Positions 49,394 through 61,800 of a DNA stretch of 64,000 nt are shown here, one piece after another. The position numbers and the translations under genes were made by a program. The notes beneath the pieces were generated by a model. The model was not told the DNA's origin, searched no databases, and worked only from the letters and a program-made list of their open reading frames with translations. Source of the stretch: Prorocentrum cordatum (Eukaryota; Sar; Dinophyceae; Prorocentrales; Prorocentraceae); the NCBI GenBank assembly GCA_963575745.1, contig CAUYUJ010014604.1, forward strand, positions 397,087 to 461,086, given 5' to 3'. How positions within the stretch are numbered: position 1 is the first letter of the stretch; each line of letters starts with the position of its first letter.

Positions 49394-49589
49394 GAGAGCC
49401 CCGGCCGAGCCCGCGTCGAGACCGCTAGGAGAAGGCGTGCTTCGCGCGGCGCGGGGCGCGGCGTCAGGTCGGTGCCCCCTGCCGGCCCGCCAGGCTGAAC
49501 TCAGCTGGCGACAGGCTGGGCCGGCCCCCTCGGCCCCAGGGCCAGTTTCGACCTTGCGGCGCAGGCCGAAGGCTTGCTCGGTCCGACGA

Positions 49590-51080
49590 GCCAGGTTTCG
49601 AAAAAGAAAATCGGCAAGAGCATCACTTTTCGTATTTCTTGGGTCGGCGCAGGCCCCCCACTCCAGATCTCCGACGATTTGTTCCCAACCATCCTGTGGT
49701 GTTGGGTCCTCGTTTTGACGAGACGGTCCCCGCGTTCCTCCTCCTTCCCCCCTCCTCCCTGCGTTTCACCCACCCAGTGCAACGTTTCGTGGCCCCATAG
49801 GGAGCTCCACCGAAGGCCTCGGTGCCACCGCCCGCATGCGTCCCGAAAACTAAATGTGGCAGTTTCACATACCCAGTGCAACGTTTCGTGGCCCCATGAG
49901 GAGCTCAACCGAAGCCCCCAGTGGGACCGCCCGCGTGCGTCCCGAAACACCCAATTTGGCAGTTTCACCCACCAAGTACAACGTTTCGTGACCCCACAAG
50001 GAGTTCCACCGAAGCCCCCAGTGCCACCGTCTGCATGCGTCCCGGAAGCCCAATGTGGAATTTTCACCCACCCAGTACAGCGTTTCGCGGCCCCATAGGC
50101 AGCTCCACCGAAGCCCCCAGTGGGACCGCCCGCATGCGTCCCACACGCCCAATTTGGCATTTACACCCACCCTGTACAGCGTTTCGTGGCACCATACGGA
50201 GCTCCGCCGAACCCCCCAGTGGGACCGCCCGCATGCGTCCCGAAAAAACAATTGTGGCAGTTTCACCCACCCAATACAGCGTTTCGTGGCCCCATAGGGA
50301 GCTCCACCGAAGCCCCCAGCGGGACCGCCCGCATGCGCCCCGAAAAACCAATTTGGCATTTTTGCACACCCAGTACAACGTTTCGTGGTCCCATAGGGAC
50401 CCCCACCGAAGCCTCCAGTGCGACCGCCCGCATGCGTCCCGAAAACCAATTTGGCATTTCCACCCTCCCAAATTAGCGTTTCGTGGGCCCATAGGGAGCT
50501 CCACCGAAGGTTCCAAGTCTACCGCCCGCATGCGTCCCCCCCACCCGTGGCTCCATAGGGAGCTCCACCGACGGCCCCAGTGCTACCGCCCGCATGTGTC
50601 CCCCCCACTCAGCGTTTCGTGGCCCCATATGGAGCTCAACCGAAGGTCCCAGCGCTACCGCCCGCATGCGTCCCCCCCAACCCAGTGCAGCGCTTCGTGG
50701 CCACATAGGGAGCTCCACCGACGGTCCCAGTGCTACCGCCCGCATGCGCCCCCCCCCACCCAGTACAGCGTTTCGTGGCCCTATAGGGAGCTTCGCCGAC
50801 GGCCCCAGTGCTGCGCCCTCCCCACCCAGCGCAGCGTTCCGTGGCCCCATAGGGAGCTCCCCCGAAGGTCCCAGTGCTAACGCCTGCATGCGCCCCCCCC
50901 ACTCAATACAGCGTTTCGTGGCCCCATAGCTCTACCGTCGGCCCCAGTGCGACCGCGCGCATGCGTTCCCCCCCGCCCAGTGCAGCGCTTCGTGGCCCCA
51001 TAGGGAGCTTCACCGAAGAAGGTATTCACAATTGCGGTACCCACATTTGCATATGGTTGGGTCTTTCGCCAGGCTGTCGG
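49590..51080. repeat. Composite repeat element A: leader, 99/100-bp tandem units, trailer
   Basis: The leader (about 49590-49740, including CCCAACCATCCTGTGGTGTT) is followed by about 13 units containing CGTTTCGTGGCCCCATAGGG and CCGCCCGCATGCGTCCC. Units start at about 49782, 49881, 49981, 50080, 50179 and 50279; later units shorten to about 80 bp. The trailer (about 51015-51070) includes CATATGGTTGGGTCTTTCGC. On the minus strand 99-bp units read as a 33-residue repeat (FGGAPYGATKRCTGW...). Confidence 0.88.
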
Positions 51081-51179
51081 GCCTTGGGACAATGAAAGAA
51101 AACGCACTCGGGGACGAATAACTACACCAAGGGAAAACGAGCTCTGGGGCCGCGGGTTGAACAAATCATAGAGGACCAT

Positions 51180-52500
51180 GTTGGAGAGTTCGCATTTCTT
51201 GGATCGGCGCTTGCCCCTCGCCCCCCTGGCCGGGGGACGGCTGGCGCGCATCCAAGACACCAGCCCGGACTTCATACAGTTTGTGTTTTTTCCCAACCAT
51301 CCTGTGGTGTTGGGTCCTCGTTTTGAAGAGACAGCGCCCCGCGTCCCTCCTTCCTCCTTCCTCCTCCTCCCCCTCAGCCGCCCGCGTGCGTCCCGCACGC
51401 CCAATTCGGCACACCCCTCACACGTTTCGTGGCCCCATAGGGAGCTCCACCGAAGGCCCCAGTGCCGCCGCCCGTCTGCGTCCCGCACACCCAAGTCGGC
51501 ACACCCCTCAGACGTTTCGTGGCCCCATAGGGAGCTCCACCGAAGGCCCCAGTGGCGGCGCTCACATGCGTCCCGCACACCAAATTCGGCACACCCCTCA
51601 CACGTTTTGTGGCCCCATGGGGAGCTCCACCGAAGGCCCCAGTGCCGCCGCCCGCATGCGTCCCGCACACCCACTTCGGCACACCCCTCACACCTTTCGT
51701 GGCCCCAAAGGGAGCTCAACCGAAGGCCCCAGTGGCGGCGCTCACATGCGCATGCGTCACCCACATTCAATTTGGCATTCCCCTCAGGTTTCGTGGCCCC
51801 ATACGGAGCTTCACTGGAGGCCCCAGTGGCGGCGCTCACATGCGTCACCCACACCCACCCAATTCGGCACACCCCTCACACGTTTCGTGGGCTCACAGGG
51901 AGTTCCACCGAAGGCCCCAGTGGCCGCGCTCACACGCGTCCCCACCCAATTCGGCACGCCCCTCACAGGTTTCGTGGCCCCATAGGGAGCTCCACCGAAG
52001 GCCCCAGCGGCACCGCCCGCATGCGTCACCCGCACCGACTTCGGCACACCCCTCACACGTTTCGTGGCCCCATAGGGAGTTGCCCCGAAGGCCCCAGTGG
52101 CAGCGCTCACATGCGCCCCCGCCACACATCCCGGTACACCCCTCACACGTTTCGTGGCCCCATAGGGAGCTCCACCGAAGGCCCTAGTGGCGGCACTTAC
52201 ATGCGTCTCCGCCACCCATCCCGGCCCCCCCCCCGCATGTTTCGGGGCCCCATAGGGAGCTCCACTGGAGGCCCCAGTGGCGGCTCTCACATGCGCTTCC
52301 GCCACCCATGTTGGTACACCCCGCACGTGTTTCATGGCCCCATAGGGCGCTTCACCGAAAGCCCCAGTGGCACCCATCTCGGCTCACCCCTCACACGTTC
52401 AGTGGTCTTATGAGGAGTTCCACTGAAGATGAAACCCACAGCTGCGGTACTCACAACTGCATATGGTTGGGTTCTTCGCCAGGCATTTTTTTTTTTTGTT
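51180..52500. repeat. Composite repeat element B: same leader and trailer, 90-bp tandem units
   Basis: The leader repeats the GTTGGGTCCTCGTTTTGAAG block of element A. About 11 units follow, first at 51421, 51511, 51601 and 51691 (exactly 90 bp). The trailer repeats CATATGGTTGGGTTCTTCGC and ends in a T12 run at about 52487. The 90-bp unit keeps a minus-strand frame open as a 30-residue repeat (FGGAPYGATKRVRGVPNW...). Confidence 0.88.
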
Positions 52501-53600
52501 TCAAACATTATTGATCTACGCTTGCTTCGCCTCCCCCCTCCTCCCTGCCCCCCCAAAGGAGTGGAGGGAGGCGGGGGAGGTCCTCCCTGGGGCGTCGGCC
52601 TGGGGGACTCCGGCTCTGCGCTCGGCCTGGGCGGCCGTCGGTTTTCCGCCTCGCCGCGGGCTCGTCCGGTTGCGGATCGGCGGCCTGGGCGTCCTTGCAT
52701 TTGGTCGCCACGGAGTCCTAAGATTTTTCGCCGCTCTCGGGCCTCCTTGGACCCTCCCTGGGCCCTGACAGAAAGAAGAGGCCGCGCCGAGACGGCGCGT
52801 TGGCGAACTAAGTGATGGCACATGCGACCTCGAATAATGCAGGGCTCAGGCATGCAAGCGCGCGTGCATCGCTGGGCCTCTGATACTAGTGCACAGGTAT
52901 GCTGGTGCAGCGCGAGGGTGGACGGCAAAGCACCAGCCAAGGAGGAGAGAGCGGGGAGGGAAGGGGGGAGGACGAGGAGGGGAAGAAAGTGTCTGCGCAG
53001 TGCTGCGACACAGCCGAATGCCACTCAGAAGGATCTTGCGATATGGTGTCCAGCCTGTCGTTGTCGCCCCCCGCTGCGGCCAGTGCTTGCGCGTGTAAGT
53101 AGGTCGTCCATTGTAGTCGCGGCCGCCCTCGCGAGCGTCGGGTATTCCATCTCCGAGGTGCCACCTGGTGGGGCTGGCAACTTTCGAACATCATTGCCTT
53201 ATGGAGGCTCGTTGGTGCGTCCCGTTCGAGTTTACCATGAAGATTGAGCTACTTTTCTAGAAGAGACAATGATAACGGTCTGGCGTTGGCGAGTCCACGA
53301 ACATCTGCATTGCTCACTCTGGATACATGAGCTGGTAATGTTTTAAATGTATGTTCCGCAAACACCTTGCTTAGACCCCATCGAATATGTCTCTGTCTAC
53401 GCTCAAGAGCATGCATGATTCCCGCCCGTTTAGTTTAGAGAAAACGCACTCCTCCAGTATACGGTGTCCCTATGCCCTGGGGCCGTGAAAAGCTGTTTGA
53501 CGTTTCGTGTGCCCCCACCAGGCCATCAAAAGACAATGGCCAAGCAAATTGCCGTGATGAAGGATGTGTAGCAGAACGCGATCCAGGTGTGAACCACACG
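52501..53600. other. Stretch without a recognised gene
   Basis: This is mixed GC-rich sequence followed by a less biased region (53100-53600). Frames are short and no family was recognised. A possible exon ending CACAG|GTATGC at 52893 has no partner. Confidence 0.5.
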
Positions 53601-53607
53601 CGGATTC

Positions 53608-54075
<468 letters not shown>

Positions 54076-56330
54076 GGGGGAGAAGGAGGAGGAGGAGGTG
54101 GTGGAGGAGGTTGGTGATTGTCCTGAGCTCTTTCGGAACTTTGGCGGGGGGGCAGGGGGGCATGGAGGGGGGGTGGGGGGGGGTGGAGGGTGGGGGGACG
54201 GGGTGGCGGAGGGGGGGTTGAGGGGGGGTGGAGGGTGGAGGGTCCAGCGCCTCGCGGAACGCCCCCTCCAGACCCAAGCGAAGGGGGCAGGGGGAGGGGA
54301 AACCCTTTCCCTGAATGGGAATAGGGTGGTTTGAAGAAGGAGCTCTTCCAACGACTCACGCCCTAAAGTGCTGGTAAGATTGCTCAGAAAACACCCAGAC
54401 ATCCGACGTCGTGTTTTTTTTTCTCGGCGTGGCTCCCCAGAGGTCTGGACCCTTTCCAGGGGACAGGTTTTTCATCCCGAGTTGTTTTTGACTGTCCCAG
54501 GGGCCAGTTAGGACCACAGGAGGTCGAAAGTTACCCAAAACCTCCAGTCGCGTTTTTTCACGACGCGAGGAGGTCAGGGGGGTCCAGGACCCGCTTCCCC
54601 CAGGACCCACTTCCTTCGTGTCAGCTGCTCGTGTCTCCTGGCCTGGCCTCTCTTCGTGGGAGCCGGCCGCGCGTGGTGCTCTTCCGCCACTCCCTCGGGA
54701 GACTCCTCCAGAGGGGGCAGCCGTGCGCCGTGCGCCACCACCCCCTTGCTGGGGCCATCCTGGGTCCTGGAGGGTGGCAGTAGCCAGTCGAGGGCATTTG
54801 CCGGAGGGCCCGAAGCTGGGTTCTGGCACACCGGGTTTCCCATGTCGCAGGGTTACCCTGAATTCTACACTGTCCACATGCGCTGAGCTCGAGCATAGGT
54901 CTCGGCGGATGTTGAGGGCTTGATTGCCCGATCATGGGGATACTCGCCGATCCTATGTTTGCGGAAACCCGTCCTGGAAAGACCCGTCCCGCCAGAGACA
55001 TCCATACACCGTGGTGGTGTGTAGGTGCCTCTTGCGTGCGCTCCTCCAGCTTCCTCGGCCTCAGGTCCGCGGACGTGCTCGAGGTCAGCTGCTCCGGGCA
55101 GTCGCTCTCGGCGCCCACGCCGCCGCCCCCGCCCTTACTCGCCTGAGCTCTCGCGGGAGCGTGCGCCACGCCAGGGGGTTGCCAAGATGCGGGGGGCACG
55201 GAGGAGGATTCTGGCCCCAGACGTCCAACGAATCGAACAAATCGAGAAGCAGGCTTTTCGCGATTCTTGGCCTCTGGGGGCTCTCACTGGGCCCGGGGCC
55301 GTCAGAGAACGACTCGGAGCGATGATCCAGTCCCAGGGATGGGGTCCAGTCCTCTGGGGTCCACGTTGCGAACAAAAACAAGACGTCGGCGGTCTGGGCA
55401 TGCCAGGGGGTGTGCAAAATGCGGGCGGTGTGGAGGAGGGGCCTGGTCGGACGCATCCCTCGGATCAGTTTCCCCTCCCCAGCATCTCCTCCTCAGACGG
55501 TGTGCCACAGACGCAGAAGATGTGGGCAAGACGGATTGCCACACAACCTGCCGACAGATGGTCGCGATTGGCAGCATTGTGGGAGCTTGCCTCGCCCGCC
55601 TCCTCTCAGACTTTCCCCTGGCCCTTCCTGGAGGCGCGGCGTTGCCGCGCCTGCCCAGCCAGGGCGAACGGACACATGCTCAGCGCACAGTGTCTGCGCA
55701 GAGAATCGGGGGCGGACTGCGCGGGTGAGCGCTGCGCGGGCGCCCTCGCTTCCGCCCAGTGCGTGCCGCGGCAATTACGGGCCCCCGTTGGCCACCGCGC
55801 AAGGTCGCCGCACGTTTCCCGAGATGGGGGCGATGTTCTTTCTGTCCACGCTGGGCGTTTTCGCCCAGCTTCGCGCCCCAGGGCCCTCACAGATCGATCG
55901 GGCTTAAGAAGCGCAACGGAAAAAACATGGGGTCCAGGGGTCTGGTCGGGGTTTGCTGCTATGTGGCATTTTTCGCGACGTCGGATCTCAGGGCTCGTTC
56001 GTAATATTCTTTTGTTTTGTCGCTGACTCCATGAAGTAGGCGGCTCACGTGATTCTCTCAAGATCCACCGCCAGAGTGTGCGGGCTCCTGGTCGGCTGCC
56101 TTGGGGTCGGGTAGAGGAGGAGGTTGGGGGTGTCGGGACGGGGTGTGCAAATATTCAGTTCCACGCGTCCTCCGACGGATTGAGATTGTCGAGGACGCCG
56201 GCGGCGCATCACCGGCCGCTCCCTGGGAGTTTGTCGAAGTGGTGCGCAGCATCGAAAGTCGTGACGCGGCGCGTATGCCAGCTATCAAATAGCCGTCGGC
56301 CCATCCCGCCATCGTGCTTGGGTTTTGGGT
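54076..56330. other. GC-rich degenerate repeats, no recognised gene
   Basis: A segment near 55168-55235 (CAGGGGGTTGCCAAGATGCG) recurs near 55408-55460 (CAGGGGGTGTGCAAAATGCG), and a GGTCTGGACC/GGGGTCCAGG type phrase recurs from 54440 to 55360, so the region is built of decayed repeats of about 200 bp. Frames are long because of GC bias, and none matches a known family. Confidence 0.5.
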
Positions 56331-57760
56331 CGGAGTCCTCAGGGACGCTTCCTGGGGTCTCTCGAGAGGGCTCTCGGGGGCCTCTGCGGAGCAGTTCAGG
56401 GGCCTCTTGGGGGCCATCCCGGAAGCTTCTTGGAAACCTCTTCGGGCCCTCTTGGGGCCTCTTGGGGCTCTTTGGGGGCCTCTTGGGGGCTTCCTGGGGG
56501 CCTCGGAAGGCCTCCTGGGTGCCTCTTGGGACCGAAAGCTCGCAATGTTAATTCGGGTCCCCTTCGGGGCCCCCTCTTGGGGCCGTCCTGGGGCCCCATC
56601 TTGAGCCGTCCCGGGGGCCTCTTGGGCCGTCTTGGTGCCCTCTTGCGTTGTTTTGGGGCCCTCTTGCGCTCTTGTTGGGCCGTCCTGGGGCGATCTTGGG
56701 GCCTCTCGGGCCGTCTTGGTGCCCTCTTGCGCTGTCTTGGGGCTCTCTTGGGCGCTTGTTGGGCCGTCCTGGGGCGATCTTGGGGGCATATTGGGCCGTC
56801 TTGGAGCGTCGGTAAGCCGAAATGGCGAGAATCCTTCAAAAACCATGGGAAAATCAATGATTTCTGTCTGTTGAGGCTCTCTTGGGGGTGCTCTTGGAGG
56901 CCTCTTGGGCCGTCTTGGAGGCGTTCTGGGCCGTTTGGAGGCAATCTTGGGCGTCTTGGAGCGATCTGGAGCCGTCTGGGGGCTCTCTTGGACCGTCTTG
57001 GGACTCTCTTGGACCAGCTTGGGGCGCTCTTGGGTCGTCCCCGGGCTGTTCCGGACCTGGAGGGGCCCCAGGGGGAGCGGGTGTCCGGCGGCAGAGTGGG
57101 GCCCCCTCGGAGGGACTTCAGGGAAGTTTTTGACCAGGCACTGGCGAAGGGGGCCAAAGATGTGCCAAACACTCTGTCAGAGAGGTCTCGCACGGCCCAA
57201 CCCGCAGGGCGGGAGCGGCCGGATCTTAAGGCTGCCGCCTCTGCTGCCGACCCCCAAAGGAGTCATTGATCCATGTTTGCTTTGTGCGTGTGTTATGCTT
57301 GACAGGCTTCTGCGTCTCCGTCTGCGTGTATTCGATTAGTCGGGGGCCATCGTGGGCTCCACTGGGGTCAGCGTGCACGCCTGGGCCTCCTTGGGGACGT
57401 CCAGGGGCCCCCTGTGGAACTCGTTGGTCGACTCTGGAAACTTTTTGCGCCGTTTAAGCGGTCGGAAGCCCGAAATGGTGAGATCGCGGGCATTCTTCAA
57501 GACATACAGAAAATCAATACTGGAGCCCTCTTGGGCTGTCCTGTGGGCATCTTGGGCAGTCCTCAGGCCATCCTGGAGCGTCTTGGGGTCATCTTCGTAA
57601 GCATCTTGGGCGAGCCGAGATGCTTCTTGGATTCTTCGTGGCCGTCTTGGAGGTCATTTCGGGCCAAATTGAAGGCAATCTTGGGCGTCTTGGAGGCCAT
57701 GCTGACGCCATCTTGGGCGGGGGAAGTCTGGCTTCAGCGCTTGTGCGCTTCTTCCTCGTG
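56330..57760. repeat. 10-bp-phased GC-rich repeats (CTCTTGGGGC type)
   Basis: GGCCTCTTGG and CGTCTTGGGG units recur at about 10-bp spacing through 56340-56800 and 56870-57060, and more loosely to 57760. They are the complement of the CCAAGAGGCC units at 1-560 and akin to 32540-33110. A less biased segment with no gene lies at 57060-57330. Confidence 0.8.
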
Positions 57761-57904
57761 GCAAGGTGGGTCGGCCAAGATCCACTGGTAACTCTGTGGT
57801 AGGGCAGTGCAGCCGTCGACACGCCGACAGCCTCTGTGGCAGGCACAGGGCGTGGCAGATCAAGAAGCCCACGTCAGCTCCGCGTGTCCGGGCGTGTACG
57901 GGGG

Positions 57905-58320
57905 ATGCGTGGGAGAGGGGGCGAGGGGGAGGAAGGGGAGGGGGGGGAAGAGGATGCAGGGGGAAGGAAGGAGGAGGAAGAGAGGGGATGAGGTAGGGGA
58001 GGAAGATGAGGTAGGAAGACGAGGAGGTGGTGGAGGAGGTAGGGGAGGAGAGGGGAAGGAGGAGGAGGAGGAGGAGGAGGAGGAGGAGGAGGAGAGGAGA
58101 GGAGGAGGAGGAGGGAGGAGGAGGAGGAGGAGGTAGGGGAGTAGGAGGAGGGAGAGGAAAAAGAGGAGGAGGAGGAGGAGGAGGAGGAGGTAGGGGAGGA
58201 TGAGGATGAGGATGAGGATGAGGATGAGGATGAGGAGGAGGAGGAGGAGGAGGAGGAGGAGGAGGAGGAGGAGGAGGAGGAGGAGGAAATGGAGGAGGCG
58301 AGGGAGGACGAGGAGGAGGG
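57905..58320. repeat. (GGA)n/(GAT)n purine-rich array
   Basis: Almost all purine on the plus strand for about 400 bp, with a (GGATGA)n block at about 58196-58236. Triplex formation is possible; no coding frame is accepted here. Confidence 0.95.
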
Positions 58321-58572
58321 GGGAGGAGGAGGGGGGGCGCTCGGCGCCGTCATCGTCGTCGTCGTCGCTGTCCGCGTCGTCGTCATTTTTCCGAGTTTCC
58401 AGATCAGTCTATTACTTCCCTCGGCGCCTGCAGTTACTGCGCAGCCAGCCATTCTCTCGGAGTTGCTTTGCATTCTGGGAGCGGAGGGTTGTGTAGCGTA
58501 TGTAAACCGAACTGATATACATATAAGGCGTGCCTTTGGGGCGGGCGCTTTGCAAAGCTGTTGCTGATCGCT

Positions 58573-58613
<41 letters not shown>

Positions 58614-59764
58614 TATCGTCGTTGTGCCCTCCGCCGTGGTCGTCGTCTATTTGGGGGCCTCCTGGGGGCTCCTCGTGGCCACGGCGGGATTCGCCTCATA
58701 GCGCGATGGCAGAACGCGCCCCGGGGGCGCGTCGACCCCAAAACCATCCATCCAGGCTGGTTCGCTTCCTGCGCGCGCTCGAACCAGTTGTGGCGTTGCC
58801 ATTCGTCGGTGTGTAGGTGCGCGGCCGAAACAGATGACGGTGCGCGACAGAGCCGCGCGAAGGACACCCAGTATGGGTTCTGAGCGGCGTGCAACTAAGG
58901 GCCGTTGGCTCAGCCCGCCATTTTGCTTGGTCTGCGGGTCAGACGCGTCTAGGGGGGGGGGCCCGAGAAGTGCACAGAGACTCCAGCATTCAAGAAACCT
59001 CCCGTCGTCCGTGAGTGAAATTATGGGGTGCTGGCGCGAGTTTTTGCAGAGTGTGGGGGCCTTCAGACGTCGCGCCCAGAGGGTCTAGGAGGCTGAGGAT
59101 GTCAGACGTGTATGGGCGTGCCGGCGCGACCGCGCCCGACCGACGACCGACGACGACGACGGACGACGACGACAACGAAAACGAAAACGACGACGACGAC
59201 AAAGACGAGGGACGACGACGACGACGACGACGGACGACGACGACGACGACGGACGACGACGACGACGACGGACGACGACGACGACGGACGACTACGACTA
59301 TGGACGACGACGGCGGACGACGACGGAAGGACGGACGGACGGACGGACGGACGGAAGGCTCGAGCGCGCGGTCCGTGGTCCCCTTGTGGCGCCCGTGTTG
59401 GGCTCGTTTTGGGGCGCTCTTGGGCTGTCTCGGGCGCCTCTTGGGCCGCCTTGAGGCCCTTTTGGGCCGTCTTGGGCGCCTCGAGAGCCTCGTTTGGGGG
59501 GCGGCGGGGGCGTCGTTCGCGTCGTCGTCGTCCTCGTTCGCGTCGTCGTCGTCGTCCTCCCTCCTCCCTCGTCGTTGTCGTCGTTGTCGTCGTTGTCGCC
59601 GTCGACGTCCTTCCTCCTCCCTCGTCGTCGCCTTCGTTGGCGTCGTCGTAGTCGTCTTCGTCGTCGTCGGCGTCGGCGTCGTTGTCGTCGTCGAAGTCGT
59701 CGGAGACGTCGTCGGTGTCGTCGTCGTCGTTGTCGTCGGTGTCGTCGTAGTCGGTCTGAAGAGG
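58573..59764. repeat. (GTC)n, (GAC)n and inverted (GTC)n arrays around 10-bp repeats
   Basis: (GTC)n lies at 58573-58622. (GAC)n with GGAC steps lies at about 59145-59345. A CTCTTGGGCC-type 10-bp repeat lies at about 59395-59495. (GTC)n follows at about 59510-59757. The GAC and GTC arms are complementary, so the strand could fold back on itself with the 10-bp repeat as a loop. The gap 58630-59140 has no recognised gene. Confidence 0.88.
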
Positions 59765-60030
59765 TTTTGCAAACCAAGTTGCGGGTGGGTGGGTGGGATG
59801 TTTGCGCGAGCAGTGGAGATGACGACTTCAAGTTCAGCAGAGTGGGTTGCTCCCCATAAAATGCACAGCAAATATTGCACCACATAGATTGCACAACATA
59901 GTTAGCAGCACATCGATTGCATATCGTAGCCCGCGTGTGTAGCACACCACATGAATTGCACAACAGATACTGCGCTCCACACATCTTGCACCACATAGGC
60001 TGTAACACATATATTGGTCCACATTCATTT
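59765..60030. repeat. Leader-plus-array element, copy 1 (14-bp ATTGCACCACATAG units)
   Basis: A leader (GCAAACCAAGTTGCGGGTGG, then ATGTTTGCGCGAG and TTCAAGTTCAGC) is followed by units close to ATTGCACCACATAG at 14-bp steps from about 59875. The same leader and units recur at 61228. Confidence 0.82.
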
Positions 60031-60149
60031 ACCTTTCTAAAAAGGGAATAGGCCCCCCCCCCTCCGGGACTATTCGATCCCCTTTTCGTATTGCCATTTA
60101 CATGTGATTCTGCCCCATCGTCCATTCGAAATATGCATTCGTACCATCT

Positions 60150-60830
60150 CAGCCCAACCGGTATTGTTCCCCCGCCATCCTCTGCCAGAAATGCTGTGCG
60201 CGCGCATTCGTATTCAAACAAATCAAAAGTTTTCAGTAATCCCGTGCAACAAATGGGACGAAGTGGACGCGCGCTTCGTCGCGCGTGCATGCCGACATCC
60301 TCCAACAACCTCCGGCTTCGCAAATATTTCAACATCGAGTGTCCAAACAACATATAAAACAGCACATGGATTCGCAACACGGATTTCCGAAAATAAACTT
60401 GTGCGCGCGCTCTTGCCAAGTCGTAAGAACACCGTCGGTTTTCAACTTTTTCAGAACATGCTATCAAACGGGCTTCGCGCGCGCATGTCGAAATTGTTCG
60501 AACGCCCTTGCGCGCGTGCCGTCGTGAGAGTCCTCTGCAACAAGTGCGACGAAGTGCACGCGCGCGCGCGTCGTCGCGCGCGCATGCCGAAATCCGTCAA
60601 AAACCTTAGCGATTTCAGAACCGAGTGTCCAAAGGACATGCAAAACCACATGGTTTCGCAACAACAGCTTTCAAAAAAAGGGTGCGCTCGCGCTTTTGCG
60701 AATTCTTTAGAAAACTATCGTTTCGTAAACATTTTCATGGAATTCTTCCAAAAAAGGCCTCTCGCGCCGCGTGCCGATATCATTCGCACGCCCTTGCGCG
60801 CGTGCTGGGGGGGCACGATCCGTGTCAAAT
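60150..60830. repeat. Tandem repeat, unit about 291 bp, two decayed copies
   Basis: GCAACAAATGGGACGAAGTG at 60246 recurs as GCAACAAGTGCGACGAAGTG at 60537, each followed by a GCGCGC-rich hairpin, GCATGCCGA, and later CCAAA..ACAT and a CACATGG(A/T)TTCGCAACA block. The units are rich in GCGCGC. Confidence 0.75.
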
Positions 60831-61227
60831 AATACCATGCGGGCCACTCTCGCGCGTCGGCCGCGCGCACATGTCGAACTCCTTCCAAAACGTTCATCAC
60901 CGACGCGAGGACGCGCTCATCGTCGTCGGCGTGATCAGCATCCGCGCCGTCACTGGCCGTGCCGTCATCGCTGTCAGCATCGTCGCCAGCATCGCTACTA
61001 TCATCACTGTGTCTACCGTTGTCGACGTTACCATGATATTGCGCCCGCCCAAGTCGTCGACTTGCACTGAAGTGCCCGCTGGGGTGTGCCCAGCAGTCAG
61101 CGCTACCGCGGCTGCGTCGGTCGCGCCAAAGTAGCTGGCCGCTGCGCGCGCGAGCATGCGCGGGCTGTCGCGGCCGCAGAATGCACTTTTCAACGCCAAA
61201 CACTCATCGCAATCGCCGCCGCATGGG

Positions 61228-61500
61228 GTTTGCACACCAAGTTGCGGGCGGGTGGGTGGGGTGTTTGCGCGAGGAATGGAGTGGGCAGTTTCAAGTTCAG
61301 CGATGCTTAATTGCACCATATAGGTTGTTTCGCACATGTTGCACAACATAGATAACACCACATCGGCTGTACCACATATTTGGTACCACGTAGTTTGCAC
61401 AGCATCGACTGCGAAACATGTATGACACCATATACATACACACACATATATTTATGTATTTATTTTTTTATTCATTTATTTGTATATATATATATATTTG

Positions 61501-61535
<35 letters not shown>

Positions 61536-61800
61536 CGCTACGTCTACTGCACAACGTAGACTGCGCTACATATTTGGCGCGCAAAAATGCACAACATAGT
61601 TTGCACCACATCGGTTGCACAACCTATATCGTACACCATGTGTTGCACATGATAAGCTGCACCACGTGTATAGATCGTACCGTATCGATTTCACCACATA
61701 CTTTGCTCAACGTATAGTGTTTCACGTAGATTGCTCCACATAGATAACACCACATGTATCACGCAACATATATGGCAATTTATAGACTGCACATCATACA
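61228..61800. repeat. Leader-plus-array element, copy 2, with internal (AT)n
   Basis: The leader at 61228-61310 matches copy 1 at 59765. The units (TTGCACCATATAGG, TTGCACAACATAGA and so on) run to about 61440, are split by (TA)n at about 61480-61535, and resume to about 61800. Confidence 0.82.

Noticed and set aside
49770-52400. CRISPR-like regular repeats
   Set aside because: The units are contiguous 90-100-bp repeats with slowly changing internal text, not short identical repeats with unique spacers, and the genome is eukaryotic.
54356-56061. Several long open frames on both strands
   Set aside because: High GC content and decayed repeats keep frames open; none shows a recognisable domain or splice structure.
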